NCBI GenBank assembly: GCA_030035585.1
Contig: CM057476.1
Span: 25,280,501 to 25,344,500 of the forward strand
Direction: 5' to 3'
DNA: 64,000 bases
DNA from: Dugong dugon
Taxonomy: Eukaryota > Chordata > Mammalia > Sirenia > Dugongidae
The position numbers were made by a program, and so were the translations under genes. Below, piece after piece: positions 17,959 to 29,292 of this stretch (within the stretch, counting starts at the first letter, position 1; the number at the start of each line of letters is the position of its first letter). The notes under the pieces were generated by a model. That model was not told where the DNA came from. It made no database searches and saw only the letters and a program-made list of their open reading frames with translations.

Positions 17959-18029
17959 ATACAGGGAAGGGAGTGAGGTTAGGTTCAAAACAATCCTCAA
18001 AAAATGATAATCAAATTTAAATTAAAAGC

Positions 18030-18785
18030 ACCTCAACATTTATTCATTGAACAAACGTGTATCAGACACTTGCCATGTGGCATCACCGTTCTAGGTTCTA
18101 GGATCCTGTGGGGAACCAGACAGACAAAACCCTGTGCCCTCATGACATTCTCATTCTAGGGGAGAAGAGACAGACTGAGAGACAAACAGCAAATAAAGAA
18201 TGTCACAAGTGAGCAGGGCGGGCAGAGAATTAGAAGGAGGGAACATGCGTGAGGGTTTCTAGGCTAGGTGGTGATGGTTAAGGTGAGAGATGGAGGATGA
18301 GAAGGAGCTAGCCAGTGCTGTGCTGGTAACTGATGAACAACCAGCTCTGGAGAGGGACAGCTCTGATTTGTAGTGTTTGCTCATTTCCATGGTGTAAATA
18401 CTCCTACTGTGGCCAATTTCAAGCTACCAACCTGTTGTCAGCTGTCAGCCGGCTTGCAAAATTCCTGAACATTTAACAGTGTGATCCTAGGCAGCATGAG
18501 CCAGCTCCAGCACACCTCTGGAGCCAGTGGTGTCAAGATCTTCAGGAAGGGTGTTCCAGGTAGAGGGAACAGAAGGTACAAGGGCTCTGAGGCAGGTACC
18601 GTGAGCTGGCACATTCCAGGAACACGGCGAGGGCCAGGGTGGTGGGATACACTGCCAAGGCAGGCAGGGGCCCAACCATGAAGGGCTTGTCAGGAGTTTG
18701 GGTTTTATTCTAAGTATAATGGGGAGCCAGGGGAGGATGTTGCGCATCAGAGGGATGGGATTGGATGGCACGTAGTAGTTGTACA
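18030..18785 (-). mobile_element. L2 LINE 3' end, antisense
   Basis: It begins with 'catttattcattgaacaaac' and 'cttgccatgtggcatcac' and continues through 'ctcatgacattctcattcta', then 'caagggctctgaggcaggta' and 'gggttttattctaagtataa'. This order follows the reverse complement of the L2 3' region, so the element points left. No coding capacity remains. Confidence 0.75.
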
Positions 18786-19239
18786 ATTAATGGTAGTTGA
18801 ATCTGAGCCCAAACTATATGAGAGAATGTCTGTTCCCCTCCCCTTCCCCCAGGTTCTGGCCCCTTCCAAGGAAGCAGAAACCCTGTCCCAATGGTTTGTC
18901 AGCACCTGGCCAGAGACTCTGGTCCTCCTCCCCTAGGACAGGGTGCTCAGGCCCCATGGCAGGGGCTCAGCCTGCCACAGGCGGGGGTGTTTGAGGGGGG
19001 ATGTCCATCTTCTCCCTGAGCTGGGCAGGTCACGATTTATGTCCTGGCCCAGGGAGACTCCACTTCTTCCTTTTCCCAGGCATTGTTCTCCAGGCCTGAC
19101 AGAGGTCACCCTGACAGGAAGGCACAAGCCCAGCCAGGGCCAGCCTGAAGAGGCACGGAGGGCTGGGCCTCTGGGTGACCCCTGCCTGGTGTCCACCTAC
19201 TAGAAGCTTTCCTGTCTGAGTCCCTGAGGTGCAAAGGAG

Positions 19240-19860
19240 TCGTAACAGGTCGCATTTATTGAGAGCCAACCATGTTAGGCCCCATTTTACAGGTAAGGAA
19301 ACTGAGGCTCAGAGAGGCGAAGTGACATGCCCAAGGTCACCCACCTGGGAGGGGGCAGCCTGTGTGATTCGGGAATCTGTCCCCTGAACTAATGAGGACC
19401 CTGAAACAGGAAGCTGCAGTTTCCACCCACAGATGCTCAGGATAAAAACTGACTCCCAGCCTCGCCCTCCTGGCATTTGAGTGTTCAGTTCTTACAGTCT
19501 GTGCTCTGCTGGTGAAGGGGCAGCAGTCAGAGCCTCCGGCCCGGGGGCTAGGAAGTCATGCAGGAGAAGCAATGGGCTGAGCTCAGGAACCAGACAGACC
19601 CAGCAGTGTGATTGTGACAAGGCTGTGCTGCCTCTGAGCCTTGGTCTGCTTGTCTGTCAAATGGATGATTCTGGTACCTCCTAGGACACTCGTGAGCAGG
19701 GAGGTGTCTGTCCATGTATCCAGAGCCTTCTGTGTGTCTGGCACCATACTGGGACTGTAGCTGTGAACGGTATAGATGCCTTGCTAGTGGTGGGAGGAAA
19801 TTAACTAGTAAACATAGAGATGGAAAGAATAATTGTATTAATGTTGCACAGGAAATTGGG
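19240..19860. repeat. MIR and L2 fragments
   Basis: There is an antisense MIR at about 19240-19370 ('caggtaaggaaactgaggct'), a sense MIR at about 19560-19690 and a short antisense L2 piece at about 19725-19790. A further sense MIR piece lies at 20470-20605. Confidence 0.75.
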
Positions 19861-20611
19861 AGAGAGGGCCTAGGTGGGCGGCTCTAACTTATGAATCAAG
19901 CCCAGAATAAGGACAAGGCACAGCTCTACCCAGAGCCTGGCACTGGCTTGGAGGCCAGTAGGTGCCCAACAGTCACATCTTGAGGGATGCAGGAAGGGGC
20001 TTTGTCAGCTGCAGGGTGCATCCTTCTCCTGGTCCCAGGGCCAGGCGGCAAGTACTCTGCACACAGATTGGCTGCCTCTGGCCCCTGAGACCTAAAAGGG
20101 GTGACGAGTTTCCTCCAGAGGGGCTGGGCTGGGGGCTGCTTCCAGGTCAGGGATCCTAGCCCCATCTCTGCAGGGGTGTGTCGGGAAGGAGCCCTCCACA
20201 TGGGAATTCCTTGTCCCAGTTCTACCTGCCACCTCTCTCCATCCCCAACACTGGTCCTCCACCAGTCTCTCCCTTCTGCAGGTCCCTTCCTGCCAGTATA
20301 GTGGCCTGAGACACAGCCACTGGATCATCTGAGGCTTGTTACAGACCCTAGGTGTCACCTGACCATGGTGGCCTATGAGAGGATGCCTGGATTTCCTCCA
20401 TCAGCCCCCCGACTGCCAACCACTGGGGTTGGCTTTGACACCCCAGACCTCCGGAAGGAGGACAGTGCAGGAAGTCAGGGCTGCAGCAGTAGCTGTTCTG
20501 GACAGATCCTTTCACCGCTCTGGTCCTCAGTTTCCCCATCCGCTTTTTTGGGATTTGAGGGCTAAGGGAGATGACGAAAAGCACTCAGCCAACATCTGTT
20601 AAATCACTGAA

Positions 20612-20814
20612 AAATCAAACCCATTGCCATTGAGTCAATTCCAACTCACAGCTACCCTATAGGACAGAGTAGAACTGCCCCTAGGGTTTCCAAGGCTGCA
20701 GTCTTTACGGAAGCAGACTGCCACATCTTTCTCCCGTGGAGCAGCTGGTGGGTTTGAACGGTCGACCTTTTGGTTAGCAGCTGAGCACTTTAACCACTGT
20801 GCCACCAGGGCTCC
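20612..20814 (-). mobile_element. AfroSINE, full length, antisense
   Basis: The copy reads, on the + strand, from 'cattgagtcaattccaactc' (3' end) through 'gacagagtagaactgcc', 'cttacggaagcagactgcca' and 'ggtgggtttgaacggtcgac' to 'actgtgccaccagggctcc', the tRNA-like 5' head. It belongs to the subfamily with 'ctcccgtggagcagctg'. Confidence 0.92.
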
Positions 20815-21349
20815 TTTGTTGTATCACAGATGTCACTAAGCCCTGGCCTGAATATGGATGGTTACCACCTTCTCAGCAGGAGGAATCAGGAAACTCCAAG
20901 GGAAGAGGTGACGAGTTGCAGAAAGTGGGGGAGCAGGTGCCCCTCGCAGGATCACCAAGACCCCAGTGGGCGGGCCCCACCTAGTTTTGAAGGGTGGTCT
21001 TGGATGCTGTGGAGGGCAAAGATGGTGGCTGGTGCATCTGGCAGAAATTCCCCAGATGGCAAGAGCTTTTAGAATGCAAGTCAGAGAGCCTGTGGACCTG
21101 AGATGAAGTGGTGGATTTTCCGGAGCCTCCCAGTGTCTTAAATACCCTGGCCCCACGTACCACTCCTTAGACTCTGTTTGCGTAGGGTTTGGAAAGTTAG
21201 TTCCTGGCTAGTGTTAGGAAACTTTTCTAAAAATAATGACAACATGCTAATAACATTAAAAGGAACATTAATCACACCAGCTTCCTTCGACTCTGTATGT
21301 AGAAGATGACATGTTCTCATTGGGCAATTCTGAGATAAACCATGTGTAG

Positions 21350-21625
21350 CCCTTAAACACAGTGACTGGAGCGTATAGAGACCAAAGTTTATTTGTGGCT
21401 ATCAGGAGTGGGTGTGAGGGAGAGGAAAAGGGGGACTTGATGCTTAGGGGACACTGAGCTTCTATTAAGGGTGATGGGAAAGTTTGGAAAAGGATCATGG
21501 CAATGATTGAACAACACGATAAACGTAACTAGTGTCACTGAATTGTACACATGAAGAATGTTAAAAAGGCAAATGATTTGTTACATATATATGTATCACA
21601 ATTGAAAACACACACACACAACCAA
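21350..21625 (+). mobile_element. L1 LINE 3' end, 5'-truncated
   Basis: It has the typical L1 3'UTR order: a G-rich stretch ('gagtgggtgtgagggag'), 'gtgtcactgaattgtacac', 'ttgttacatatatatgtatc', and an A-rich (CA)n tail at 21604-21620. No ORF2 sequence is left. Confidence 0.65.
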
Positions 21626-21960
21626 AACAGTGCCAGCCTCATAGGAAGCCCCAATAATTGTCACCTGCTGCTCTGTCATTAGCCTGGGTCACCAACTCGG
21701 GACAGAAAGATGTCCCTTGTAGGACTTTTCTTATTGCTTCTGTTTCTCCCCAAGCCCATGCAATGTGGAGCAAGCGCCTCTGGCTGGAGGTTTCTTCAGG
21801 ATTTTCCCTTTGAAAGAAATCTCTTTGGATTCTCCGCCTCGAGCATTAATTTACGGTTTAAGCAAACAATGGTGGGGGTCCTGAGGAAGGTATGGAGGGG
21901 GAAAATCCTATCTGCAGGGAGTGGTGTATGCAGATAGCCTCCTCCTTATGTTTTAAGGCC

Positions 21961-22033
21961 CCCGGAAACCCTATGGGCAGTTCTACTCTGTCCTATAGGG
22001 TCGCTATGAGTTGGAATTGACTCTATGGCAATG
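21961..22033 (+). mobile_element. AfroSINE 3' fragment
   Basis: It retains 'ggaaaccctatgggcagttc', 'tatagggtcgctatgagtt' and 'actctatggcaatg'. Its T-rich tail has grown into the long (TG)n at 22044-22108. Confidence 0.88.
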
Positions 22034-22042
22034 TTTTTTTTT

Positions 22043-22043
<1 letters not shown>

Positions 22044-22108
<65 letters not shown>
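22044..22108. repeat. (TG)n microsatellite, about 32 units
   Basis: An almost pure TG run directly follows the AfroSINE 3' tail, which probably seeded it. The open frames across it on both strands are chance. Confidence 0.97.
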
Positions 22109-22110
<2 letters not shown>

Positions 22111-22119
22111 TAAGGACCT

Positions 22120-23500
22120 CTGCAAAAACTTTTTTGCTCACCAGTCCCTGGGGGATAGAAAAATACCTCCAGCTGTGGTTCCCCAGGTGTTTGCTCTGGC
22201 TCCGTCCCCTCCCCACTGTCTCCCCTTCCTCTTTTTCCTTCTCTCCCTTTCATTCCTGGAACAATCGTCCCAGCCGAGTTCCTTTGGGCTCCTCCACATA
22301 CCCTGCCAAAAAACAAAAACCATTCTTAACCCCAGATGACCAGGCCTGCAGTCGTTTTGTCTGGTATGTGGCGTCTGCCTCGGGGAGGGCCACGCATGCT
22401 TCTAATTTATATTCCTGCATGCCAGCTTCAAGGGGAGAAAGGGCTGGGGGAAAGCTGCCTGGAGGAGAGGGGAGCCCAGAACCACCAAATTCAAGAGAGG
22501 AGAGACCGAAGAATTGCAAGTCTGGGCAGTACAAGGCCAGGCTGGGGGGCAGGGGCAGCGCGTGGATTCCTTGGTCCGTCCGGGGCTGGGCTCTTCATAA
22601 CCGCCCCCCCACCCCGCCCCATTAGCCCCGTGGTGGATTTTGTATTTTACTGTGTATTCTATTTGGTTATTATTATTTTTTAATGAGGTCAGACTGAAAA
22701 TCCATCTGCCTGGGTCTGCCTGCCTAGGTTTGAAGGCAATTAAACTGGAGACTAACCTCTTAATTAGGGTTTCCCTGTGTAAATCTCATTTGATAAATTC
22801 CTTATCATCCTCAGCTTTAACTACAGCTCGTGTCCTCGAGATGGGATTGAGCTCCCCCGGGGACTTCTAAGTGAATCCCCCCAGAGGAGCCCCCTGCTCT
22901 GTAAATGGGGCTCTTCCAGCCGGAACCCCTTCCTCCCCCTACCCCCAGGAAGGGCTAGGAGAGAGGCCCCTTGCAGGGTTAATTAATCAGAAAATTTAGT
23001 GGTACCCGGTGATTCTGGAGAACTTGACTGCCACCTTTCCCCTCTGTCTGCTGAACCTTCTAGGTCTTTTTTGTTTTTGTTTTTGTTTTTTTTCCTCTTT
23101 AATTTTTTAGGGTGATCTGAGCTCCACTAAAGGAAATCTGCAGCCCCCACCTTCCTTACCGCCCGCCCCCCGCCCCTCCTCGACCTGTTTGTGCTGTGTG
23201 GATGGTTGAATTTTTTTTCCTTCCCCTTTTTCAAGGCAAGTGCGGCTGGGAGTGGAAATGTCAGGGGTCAGGCAGCAGGCAGCCGGGAGCAGGGGGCAGC
23301 CTCAGCTGCAGTCCGTGCCATTCGGAGAAAGCAGAGCTGAGTTAACCCTTTGGAGCCCAGCCCCTGTCTGCAGGCGCCTCCTCCCACTCTGGCCCGGGGA
23401 CTCCGTTTTTAGGGTTGGAGGTCTAAAAACCACTCTACTGTGGTGATGGTGGAGGCAGGGCAGCCTAAGTGACTGCATCACTCCAAAGAGTCACACTGGA
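22120..23500. other. Unique intronic segment without recognised repeats
   Basis: I see no transposon or gene. 22640-22870 is AT-rich and complex ('ggcaattaaactggagacta', 'cctcttaattagggtttccc', 'ctcatttgataaattcctta') and looks like a conserved non-coding element. 23060-23105 and 23210-23220 are T-rich. 23150-23180 is C-rich. Confidence 0.45.
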
Positions 23501-23504
23501 CTTT

Positions 23505-24300
23505 TGTTTTCCAGCAGCATATAGTAAGCACCTACTGTGTGCTGGGATCTGGGCTCAAGATGCTGCCCATTTGAAGGGGCAGCCACATTTATGTGCTTTA
23601 AGCTTGTCAACATCCCAGGAGACAGCCCTCATTGCAGATGAGGAAACTGAGGCGCAGACAGGCCAGGCAACTTACTGTGAGCTCCCAGCTGGTAACGGGT
23701 AGGGGTGGGATTGAGGCCCAGCCCTCCCTGTACTGAATCCTAGATTTCTGTGTACCAGAGCCCCCGAGAGCCCAGTACGAGGAGAGGTGCTGACTCATGT
23801 GTGGTGTTTGGACTCTCAGACCACTTGACAGCCATTAAAAGGACACCAGCACCATTTTTGAGGGTCGAGAGTGAGCCTCACCCATCACATCCTCACACTC
23901 CTGTGAAACAGCTACTGCTGTAGACCTGGTTTATAGATGTGGAGAGTGAGGTGCAGAGGGGAAGCTACCCGCCTGCAGTCTCAGTCAGCAATGGGGGAAG
24001 CCAGATCTGCTCCTGACTCTTCCTGACCACTGGGCCAGGTGGCCCTCGGCATGGAGACGATGCTAGATCTTGGGAGCAGGTCTTTGGAAAAGAGCACAAA
24101 ACTTGGGCCTGCAGAGCTATCATGAATCTTACTATCTCCAAGCCTCTATGTTCTCACCTGCCAACTGAGGACGGTGGCGGTGTCTTCCTCACGGGGTTCT
24201 GTGGGATTAAGCCTGTTTATTATACACATCAAGTCTTAAAATCAGTGATTCACACATGGTAAGCTTCAAGACACATTCCACCACCACCACCACCAGTTGC
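23505..24300. repeat. MIR fragments and a short (CCA)n tract
   Basis: There are antisense MIR pieces at about 23510-23760 ('gatgaggaaactgaggcgca') and 23870-24030, and a sense MIR at about 24090-24260. (CCA)n lies at 24280-24296. Confidence 0.75.
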
Positions 24301-24333
24301 CACTGTCATTTATATTATGATTTATTCCTAATC

Positions 24334-24525
24334 GGGAGGAGCCCTGATGGTGCAATGGTTAAGCGCTTAGCTGCTAACTGAGAATTGGTGGTTCAAACCC
24401 ACCCAGTGCTCCGTGGGAGAAAAGACCTGGCAATTACAGCCTAGGAAACCCTATGGGGCAGTTTTTCTCTTTCACATGGTGTCTTTGTGAGTCAGAATTG
24501 ACTCCATAGCACACAACAACAACAA
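24334..24525 (+). mobile_element. AfroSINE, near full length
   Basis: It starts 'gggaggagccctgatggtgc', includes the B-box-like 'ggtggttcaaaccc', and ends with an (AAC)n tail at 24511-24525. A part of the body ('tctgcttccgtaaa') is missing. A weak 8-base flanking repeat, ttcctaat/tttctaat, may be the target duplication. Confidence 0.93.
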
Positions 24526-24639
24526 TTTCTAATGGAGAAAAAAATGTATGATGATGATGATGTCCCAAAGGGAAGAACCTCCTTTTTATGACCCACAACT
24601 CCAGGCACAGCTAAGAGCATGAGGGTGCCCAGTGGGGGC

Positions 24640-25345
24640 CAGGGAGACCTGGGCATGGCTCTGCTCCAGTACAGCCCTGGGGTTGGCCTCTGACCCGAAG
24701 CTCTGTGACCCTGGGTGAGTGGCCTCACCTCTTTGTGCTCCGGTGTGGAGAGGGAACTTGGGCTTCCCCGGTAGGTGGTGGGTTGAGCCTGGCTTTCGAG
24801 TCTGCTTGGGGCAGGGGTGTTTCGTCATGACCTTCACTGCTCTTGACTGGAAGGTGGCTTTAAGTTTCCATCCCGCCTGGCCAGGCCTCAGTTTCCCCGT
24901 CTGTGGAATGGGGCCCCTGCCTGCCCCACAGAGCTGTGGTGAGGCTCTGAGGAAGCGATATGCCCAGACATGTTTTGTAGCCTCCAAGAAAGATGTTCAG
25001 ATGTCAGGGATTATTATTAGAATAATAGAAAATGAGATCGTTTCTTGGCGGAGGCCAGGGAAATCTGAGCACATGGAAGGCACAGCCATTGGCAGTTCCA
25101 GGTCTGTCTGGAGTCTGTTTGTCCAGTGTCTGCCCCTGAGAGGACACCATGGGGGTGGTGAGAGATAGTTATGCAAGTCGATAAGAGGGACAAGATGATG
25201 TTTCGGGGCCTGGGTTCAAATCCTGACCCTTCTTTTGTGTGGCCCCGAGCGAGTCACGTTGCCACTGTGTGCCTCAGTTTTCTCGTCTATTGAATGGGTG
25301 TAGTAGAGCTCCTACCTCCTGCAGGGGGCTGTGAGGACTCCATGA
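24640..25345. repeat. MIR fragments, sense
   Basis: Three sense MIR-like pieces lie at about 24645-24740 ('ctgtgaccctgggtgagtgg'), 24840-25020 and 25195-25340 ('cctcagttttctcgtctatt'). The stretch from 25345 to 25925 is GC-rich, with no recognised feature. Confidence 0.7.
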
Positions 25346-25929
25346 ATCAAGGCCACCGGTCACCGTGGCGACGACGAGGCCCAGAAAGGGCTTCTGAGCT
25401 GCCTGAAACCGAACTCAAATTCTCATCTGGCCAGCGGGCCTGAGGCTTCCCTTCCTCCCTCTCACTGAAACCAAAGCCCAGCATATTTCCCCAGGAGCTG
25501 TTTAATATTCTGCCGTGGTAAAATGAACTCATTGGAGCCACCCGAAAACAGCTGAATGGACCCCCAGCGCCCGGCGGCCTTTCAGAGCGCCTCGGATCCC
25601 CCTCAGGCGGGCCCCGAGGAGGTTGGCAACGGCAGCAGCTGTGGGAGAGGGGCCCCCTTTTCTTCTTGGTTCCCTGGGGGCGCCTGTGCTCCCAGATGGG
25701 GCTCCTGGAGGGCCTGGTGGGGGCTGGAGCCTGGGGAGGGGCAGCCTGGGCTCTCCGGCCTATGCGGGGCCTCGTTTGTGCGTCTTGGCTCAGAGGTTCT
25801 GTGTGTGGGGTCTCCCAAGAGAAAGCTCAGAAAGACCTGGGGCAAGCTAGGCCTTCCCCAAATTCTTCTTCAGATCATCCCCCAGACCTAGCCTCCAACT
25901 GGGCCTGGCAGAGACAGGAGACCCCGGGC

Positions 25930-26350
25930 TGCAAAATAATAACAACAATAACATTAGCAGCACTGATTGAGCATTTGTAAGACACTGAGCTAAGCATGTT
26001 GCTGCGTTATCTTATCGACTGCTTGAAACCACTGGGGCTGTTTCCTACTGTTATTTCCATTTGACAGGTGAGGAAACTGAGGCCCCGAGAGGTGAGCTGC
26101 CTTGTCCAAGATCATGAAGCTAGAAAGTGGCCAAACAGGGCTTTAACCCACAGCCTAGCTCTCAACCGCCACACTGCGTTCCTTGAGGCCACAGCCTTTG
26201 ATCTGTTGGGGGTCAGTGACCTCTTCTGAAATGGGGGGATGTGGCTCACATGCCCACTTCACCATTGTCTTGAGGTTCAGTGACGTCATGCCTTTAGCAC
26301 AGGCATACAGTGGGTGCTCATTTAAGTACGAGCACTATTATTACTTGATT
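25930..26350 (-). repeat. MIR, antisense, with adjacent MIR-like tail
   Basis: 'tgacaggtgaggaaactgag' at about 26064-26083 and the upstream 'aataacaacaataacattag' mark an antisense MIR. 26230-26350 contains a diverged sense MIR end ('tgggtgctcatttaagtacg'). Confidence 0.75.
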
Positions 26351-26429
26351 ACCTTGTAACGCCTGTTGCCTGTTCAGTTCAAGCCTGGTGGCCCTCTCCC
26401 TTGTTGCCCTCACCCCAATTGCACCTTCA

Positions 26430-26580
26430 TACCTCAGTTTTCAAGGCGAATGGTAACAAAGTGCTTCCAGGTAGAAGCCAAATTAATTTCATGTAATTAT
26501 CCCTGATAAAATTAAGTATCACTTGCAATTAGTCTCGGGCAATTTCTCTACCAAGAGGCGGCAAGGCAGTGGGGTGAGAA
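26430..26580. promoter_or_regulatory. Candidate conserved non-coding element with homeodomain-like words
   Basis: An AT-rich unique island sits between repeats, with several TAAT/ATTA cores in about 90 bases: 'aaattaatttcatgtaatta', 'gataaaattaagtatc' and 'cttgcaattagtctcg'. The pattern is seen; enhancer function is only inferred. Confidence 0.35.
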
Positions 26581-27036
26581 CAGATGGAGTTGGTGCCCAC
26601 TGGGCTGGGTGCTGGGTGTGTTGGCTGCTGGGGGTGCACTCTCTCTGAATGTCCCATCACCGGGACTTAAAGCTGCCATAGCGATTCCTCCCGAGACAGA
26701 GCGCTTGGGCAGAAAGACACCCACGGCCCCTTTCCTCTCTCCTTATTATATATCCGAGGAGCCTCAGCAAATAGGACTTGGCTTGGTTTTTCCAGCAGGT
26801 GACCCAGTCTGTATCTTGTCTCTTGTTAGCAATGTATCTAATCTCTCCAGTGGATCCCAATAGTCTACCTCCAGGAATGGAATCCAAGGTTTAGTTTTTT
26901 CCTCCCCAGAGTTCAAATCTCAACAACTTCTCCTTCCTAGCTGTCGGACCTTGGGCAAGTCGTCTCCCCTTTGTGAGCCTCAGTTTTCCTCATCTGTAAA
27001 ATGGGTGTAATTTTGACAGTTCAACAAGCTACTGCC

Positions 27037-27372
27037 GGGATCGGCAAACTTTCCATGTGAAGGGTCAGATAGTAAATATTTTGGACTTGGTGGGCCATAA
27101 GTTCTTTGTCACACCGACCTAGCTCTGCCCTTGTAGGGCAAGAGTGGCTACAGACAACATACAAACAAATGAGTGTAGCTGTGTTCCAGTGAAACTTGGT
27201 GGACGCTGAAATTTGGATTTCATGTAATTCTCATTTGACATGAGATATTCTTCTTTTGATTTTTTTTCAGTCATTTCAAAATATAAAAAAAATTCTTAGC
27301 TCATGGGTTTCAAAAATATACAGATGGTGGGCTAGATTTGGCTGGTGGGACATAGTTTGCTGACCTCCGAGT
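27037..27372 (+). mobile_element. hAT-Charlie-type DNA transposon inside a MIR
   Basis: It begins 'ccgggatcggcaaactttcc' and ends 'catagtttgctgacctccg', which are inverted ends. The middle has 'tgtagctgtgttccagtgaa' and 'gtgggctagatttggctggt', words of a common mammalian Charlie-derived MER. MIR sequence continues on both sides (26900-27036 and 27373-27440), so the transposon landed in an older or contemporary MIR. The exact family name is uncertain. Confidence 0.75.
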
Positions 27373-27499
27373 TAATGCCTAGAAAGTGCTTAGCACAGTG
27401 CTAGGCAGAGAAACTGCTCAATAAATGCTAGCAACTATTACATCCAAACTACTGTACCATTTTGGTGTATACTTAAGCGTCAGCTAGAAACAGGTTTGC

Positions 27500-28570
27500 A
27501 CTGTGAAGTTCGGATGATGGTGATAGTCATCTTTTCTTATTGTTTACACAATGCCTTCACTTTGCTGTGTTCTTTGACCAAGGCAGGACCTATTATTCTC
27601 ATTGCAGTGAGATCAAGGCCCAGAGAGGGAAAGTGCCTTGTCCAAGGTCACACAGCTGGGAAAAGGCAGAGGTGGGACCTGCGCTCATGTGGGTCTCGGC
27701 CTGGCCCAGGGCCCTGCCTGGGAGGGTCACAGGGTCCCCTCTGGCAACTTATGTGTTGGAAAGCACACTGGCCTGGGAGCTGGAGTCCTTCCTTACTCAA
27801 GCCTCAGTTCCTCCACCTGGAGATAGCCGCCCTCTACATCCCAGTCTGTCTACCAGAGTCTCCGACTCCGGGTGCCGACTGGGTGGTGAGTATATAGACT
27901 GTCTTCCCATCTTCCTTTCTGTGGTTCTAGAATCCACCCAGCTGATGTCTGCACCTGACCTGTGGCTAAGGACTATGGGACCCATCTCGTGCCCTGGCTG
28001 GATGGGACCTGGGGGAGGACCTCTTGTAAGATAAGGTTAGGATTGCTGTTCCCTGGGTCAGGGTTAGTGAGGACTATGCGAAATCTCACGTGGTTCATGC
28101 TGAATGGTCCAGATGCTCGTTGTTGAGATCTGATCGTGATCATCACTTAGCGACTGCGTGACCATGGGCCGGACCACCCGGCTCTACGAATCCCCCTTTA
28201 CTCATTCTCTAGAAAACGAGGATAACACATAGATTTTTAGATTGACATGAGAATAAAGGAAGGTACTAGTGAAAACCGAGGCCTGGAGCTGGGCACATAG
28301 CAAGTGATCAATTAATTGGCATAGTTGTTATTATCATCTCTCATCTTAGTTCTTAGTCACTGTGTTTCCCGAGCTCTTTTCTGAGGATTCTGAACTCCCA
28401 CCACCCAGAGCTTTAATGGGGAGGCATGAGGAGGAGAACAGAAGGTAGGAGACCTGAGTTTTAGTCCTGGCCTTGGCTTGACCTACTGTGCAACCTCGGG
28501 CAAGTCACTTTACTTAACTTGGTCCCAGTTTCTTCCTGTCTGTGATTGGACTAGGTCAGACGTGCAGGGT
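27500..28570. repeat. MIR fragments
   Basis: There is an antisense copy at about 27510-27680 ('ccttgtccaaggtcacacag') and sense copies at about 28125-28340 and 28435-28565. From 27680 to 28120 there is only unique sequence without a recognisable gene. Confidence 0.72.
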
Positions 28571-28896
28571 CAATGTCAAGTGCTAATCTGGATTGATTAG
28601 TTCTGGCCGCCTGGAGCATTGTGTTGAGAAAGACTCTGAGGCTATGTCTGGGGTCTGAGGGAAGGAATGCTGTGGTTGATTAGTAATGTCTGCCATGGGT
28701 TCAAGAGGACAGGCGTTTTGGTGGGGAGTCCCAGGTGGTTAATAAATCTTGCAGCTTCTTCCAGCCCACATTCTACCTCAATCTATAGAACCTTCCTACG
28801 TGAAAATGAAGGGGCTTGCCTTTTGTAAGAAAACTAATTGTTGTGGTGGCTGCTGACATGGATTGAGAGAGACTCTGTAGATCATAAAACTAGACC

Positions 28897-29100
28897 CGTA
28901 AACCTGTTGCTGTCGAGTCGATTCTGGCTCGTAGTGACCTTATAGGACAGAGTAGAACTGCCCCATATGATCTCTAAGGCTGTAAATTTTTACAGAAGCA
29001 GACTGCTACATCTTTCTCCTGCAGAGCAGCTGGTGGGTTCGAACTGCTGACCTTTTGGTTAGCAGCCAAGAGCTTTAACCACCGTACCACCAGGGCTCCT
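28897..29100 (-). mobile_element. AfroSINE, full length, antisense, with target duplication
   Basis: The + strand reads 'gttgctgtcgagtcgattct' to 'ccgtaccaccagggctcct'. It is flanked by an 11-base direct repeat, aaaactagacc (28886-28896) and agaactagacc (29101-29111), one mismatch. Right after it a hAT fragment begins. Confidence 0.94.
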
Positions 29101-29111
29101 AGAACTAGACC

Positions 29112-29292
29112 AGCACTGTCCACTAGAACTTTCTGTGACGATGGAAATATCCTGTACCTGCGCTGTCCAATACAGTATCCACTAGCCGCACGCGGCTGTT
29201 GAACACTGGTTTTTTAATTTTACTGCATTTTAATTCATTTAAATTTAAGAAGCCACATGTAGCTAGTGGCTACTGTCGTAGACAGCACAACT
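29112..29292 (+). mobile_element. hAT-like non-autonomous DNA transposon fragment
   Basis: 'agcactgtccactagaactt' and 'ctgcgctgtccaatacagta' at one end, and 'gctagtggctactgtcgtag' at the other, form the imperfect inverted structure of a common mammalian MER. A second relative lies at 53247-53362. The family name is uncertain. Confidence 0.65.

Noticed and set aside
22011-22625. A 204-codon open frame
   Set aside because: It crosses the (TG)n tract, which encodes Cys-Val repeats. There is no other support.
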